From contig MPNW01001258.1 in NCBI GenBank assembly GCA_011800805.1, positions 20,762-38,862 of the forward strand: a stretch of 18,101 bases of DNA. The letters run 5' to 3'. A program made the position numbers and the translations under genes. The stretch is from Hirudo medicinalis (taxonomy: Eukaryota > Annelida > Clitellata > Hirudinida > Hirudinidae). Positions 17,725 through 18,101 of this stretch are shown in pieces. How positions within the stretch are numbered: position 1 is the stretch's first letter; every line of letters begins with the position of its first letter. The notes under the pieces were generated by a model. The model searched no databases. It had not been told where the DNA came from and saw only the letters and a list, made by a program, of their open reading frames with translations.

Positions 17725-17770
17725 GTAAAAAGTTACTAAAGTGATCTGACTGAGCTGATGATGAATGCAG

Positions 17771-17950
17771 AATGTGTGTGTGACTGTGACTCAAAAAAGT
17801 GATGATGATGATGATGATGATGATGATGAGGAAGAGGATGATGGTGATGAAGCACAGATTGAAATCCCAGAGAGCCTCTTGATTACTCAGAAAAACAACT
17901 GCAATCTACGGGCGGGGGGAACTTGTTTTTCTGATGATGATGATGATTGA
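17771..17950 (+). CDS. Possible acidic C-terminal exon
   Basis: The frame runs from an acceptor-like GAATGCAG (ending 17770) to TGA at 17948-17950. It encodes about 59 residues: NVCVTVTQKS, an Asp/Glu run from a GAT repeat, a non-repetitive stretch including IEIPESLLITQ, and a final SDDDDD. The phase is 0, which fits the exon ending at 16242, and also a GTGTGA donor just before the stop of the tentative exon at 16457-16579 (exon end 16573). The non-repetitive middle argues for coding. However, the GAT run keeps frames open by itself and the intron would contain two minisatellites. Confidence 0.35.
   Translation, partial: NVCVTVTQKSDDDDDDDDDEEEDDGDEAQIEIPESLLITQKNNCNLRAGGTCFSDDDDD
17797..17829. 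repeat. (GAT)n microsatellite
   Basis: About ten GAT/ATG units followed by GAGGAAGAGGATGATG. It lies inside the possible acidic exon and would encode its aspartate run. A shorter GAT run lies at 17933-17949. Confidence 0.9.
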
Positions 17951-18101
17951 TTAATTAATAATAATAATAATTATTATTAATTTATAATTATAATAATAAT
18001 AATAATAATAATAGTTTATTTATATTTTAATACTACTAATATAATTATATATTTATATTATGTTATTAATATTAATTTAATTAATCCTAATTAGTTAATA
18101 C
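17951..18101. repeat. AT-only repeat region at the window end
   Basis: After the last stop the sequence is nearly pure A/T: AAT units, ATT units, then AAT again to about 18013, followed by irregular TTAAT-type sequence to the window end. No gene is visible. Confidence 0.85.

Larger units (their letters stand above)
16580..17770. other. Repeat-rich stretch, intron or intergenic
   Basis: It contains an (ATT)n tract, the right arm of the inverted repeat pair, a 48-bp and a 24-bp minisatellite. No coding exon is convincing; the open minus-strand frames at 16600-16931 lack domain character. It would be an intron if the exon at 17771 belongs to the small gene. Confidence 0.55.

Noticed and set aside
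17428..17794. Minus-strand frames with repeated DIIV or HDYRHH blocks
   Set aside because: They are translations of the 24-bp minisatellite in different phases; no initiation context or domain supports them.

Overview
This is a stretch of animal nuclear DNA, AT-rich outside genes and full of simple repeats, above all (ATT)n, (TTG)n and (GAT)n. It carries short-intron, multi-exon genes with GT-AG splice sites, most often with a GTGAGT donor. The compact introns, the TTG/TTA microsatellites and the protein families suggest an invertebrate, probably a lophotrochozoan such as an annelid or leech. That placement is an impression, not something the sequence proves. No bacterial, organellar or CRISPR features were seen.

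Layout, left to right. (1) 1-1811: noncoding, with an (ATT)n tract and a 13-bp tandem repeat. (2) 1812-4045, minus strand: a two-exon gene for a ~621-residue type II membrane protein with two glycosyltransferase-like halves. A 368-bp intron joins what look like two separate ORFs in perfect phase. (3) 4046-7321: a long noncoding stretch containing a one-base assembly gap (N at 5516) flanked by a perfect 127-bp duplication. (4) 7356-10971 or further, plus strand: a six-exon gene for a C2H2 zinc-finger protein with two PxDL[S/T] (CtBP-type) motifs. Its introns are filled with trinucleotide and minisatellite arrays, and its tail has an unresolved frame change with an open frame to 11243. (5) 10972-12961: probable 3' UTR, then noncoding DNA with tetranucleotide repeats. 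(6) 12962-14385, plus strand: a three-exon, 276-residue gene recognised as EEF1AKMT4, the eEF1A lysine methyltransferase 4. (7) 14386-18101: a small unrecognised gene starting at 15826, bracketed by an inverted pair of ~115-bp repeats (14647-14760 and 17024-17140), then two minisatellites (48-bp and 24-bp units), an aspartate-rich possible exon, and an AT-rich end.

The genes do not form a pathway. They are independent neighbours: a secretory-pathway enzyme candidate, a nuclear regulator, a translation-factor methyltransferase and an orphan. The observations most worth a second look are the fused two-domain glycosyltransferase-like gene, the inverted-repeat bracket around the orphan gene, the probable assembly error at 5516, and the frame conflict in the zinc-finger tail.
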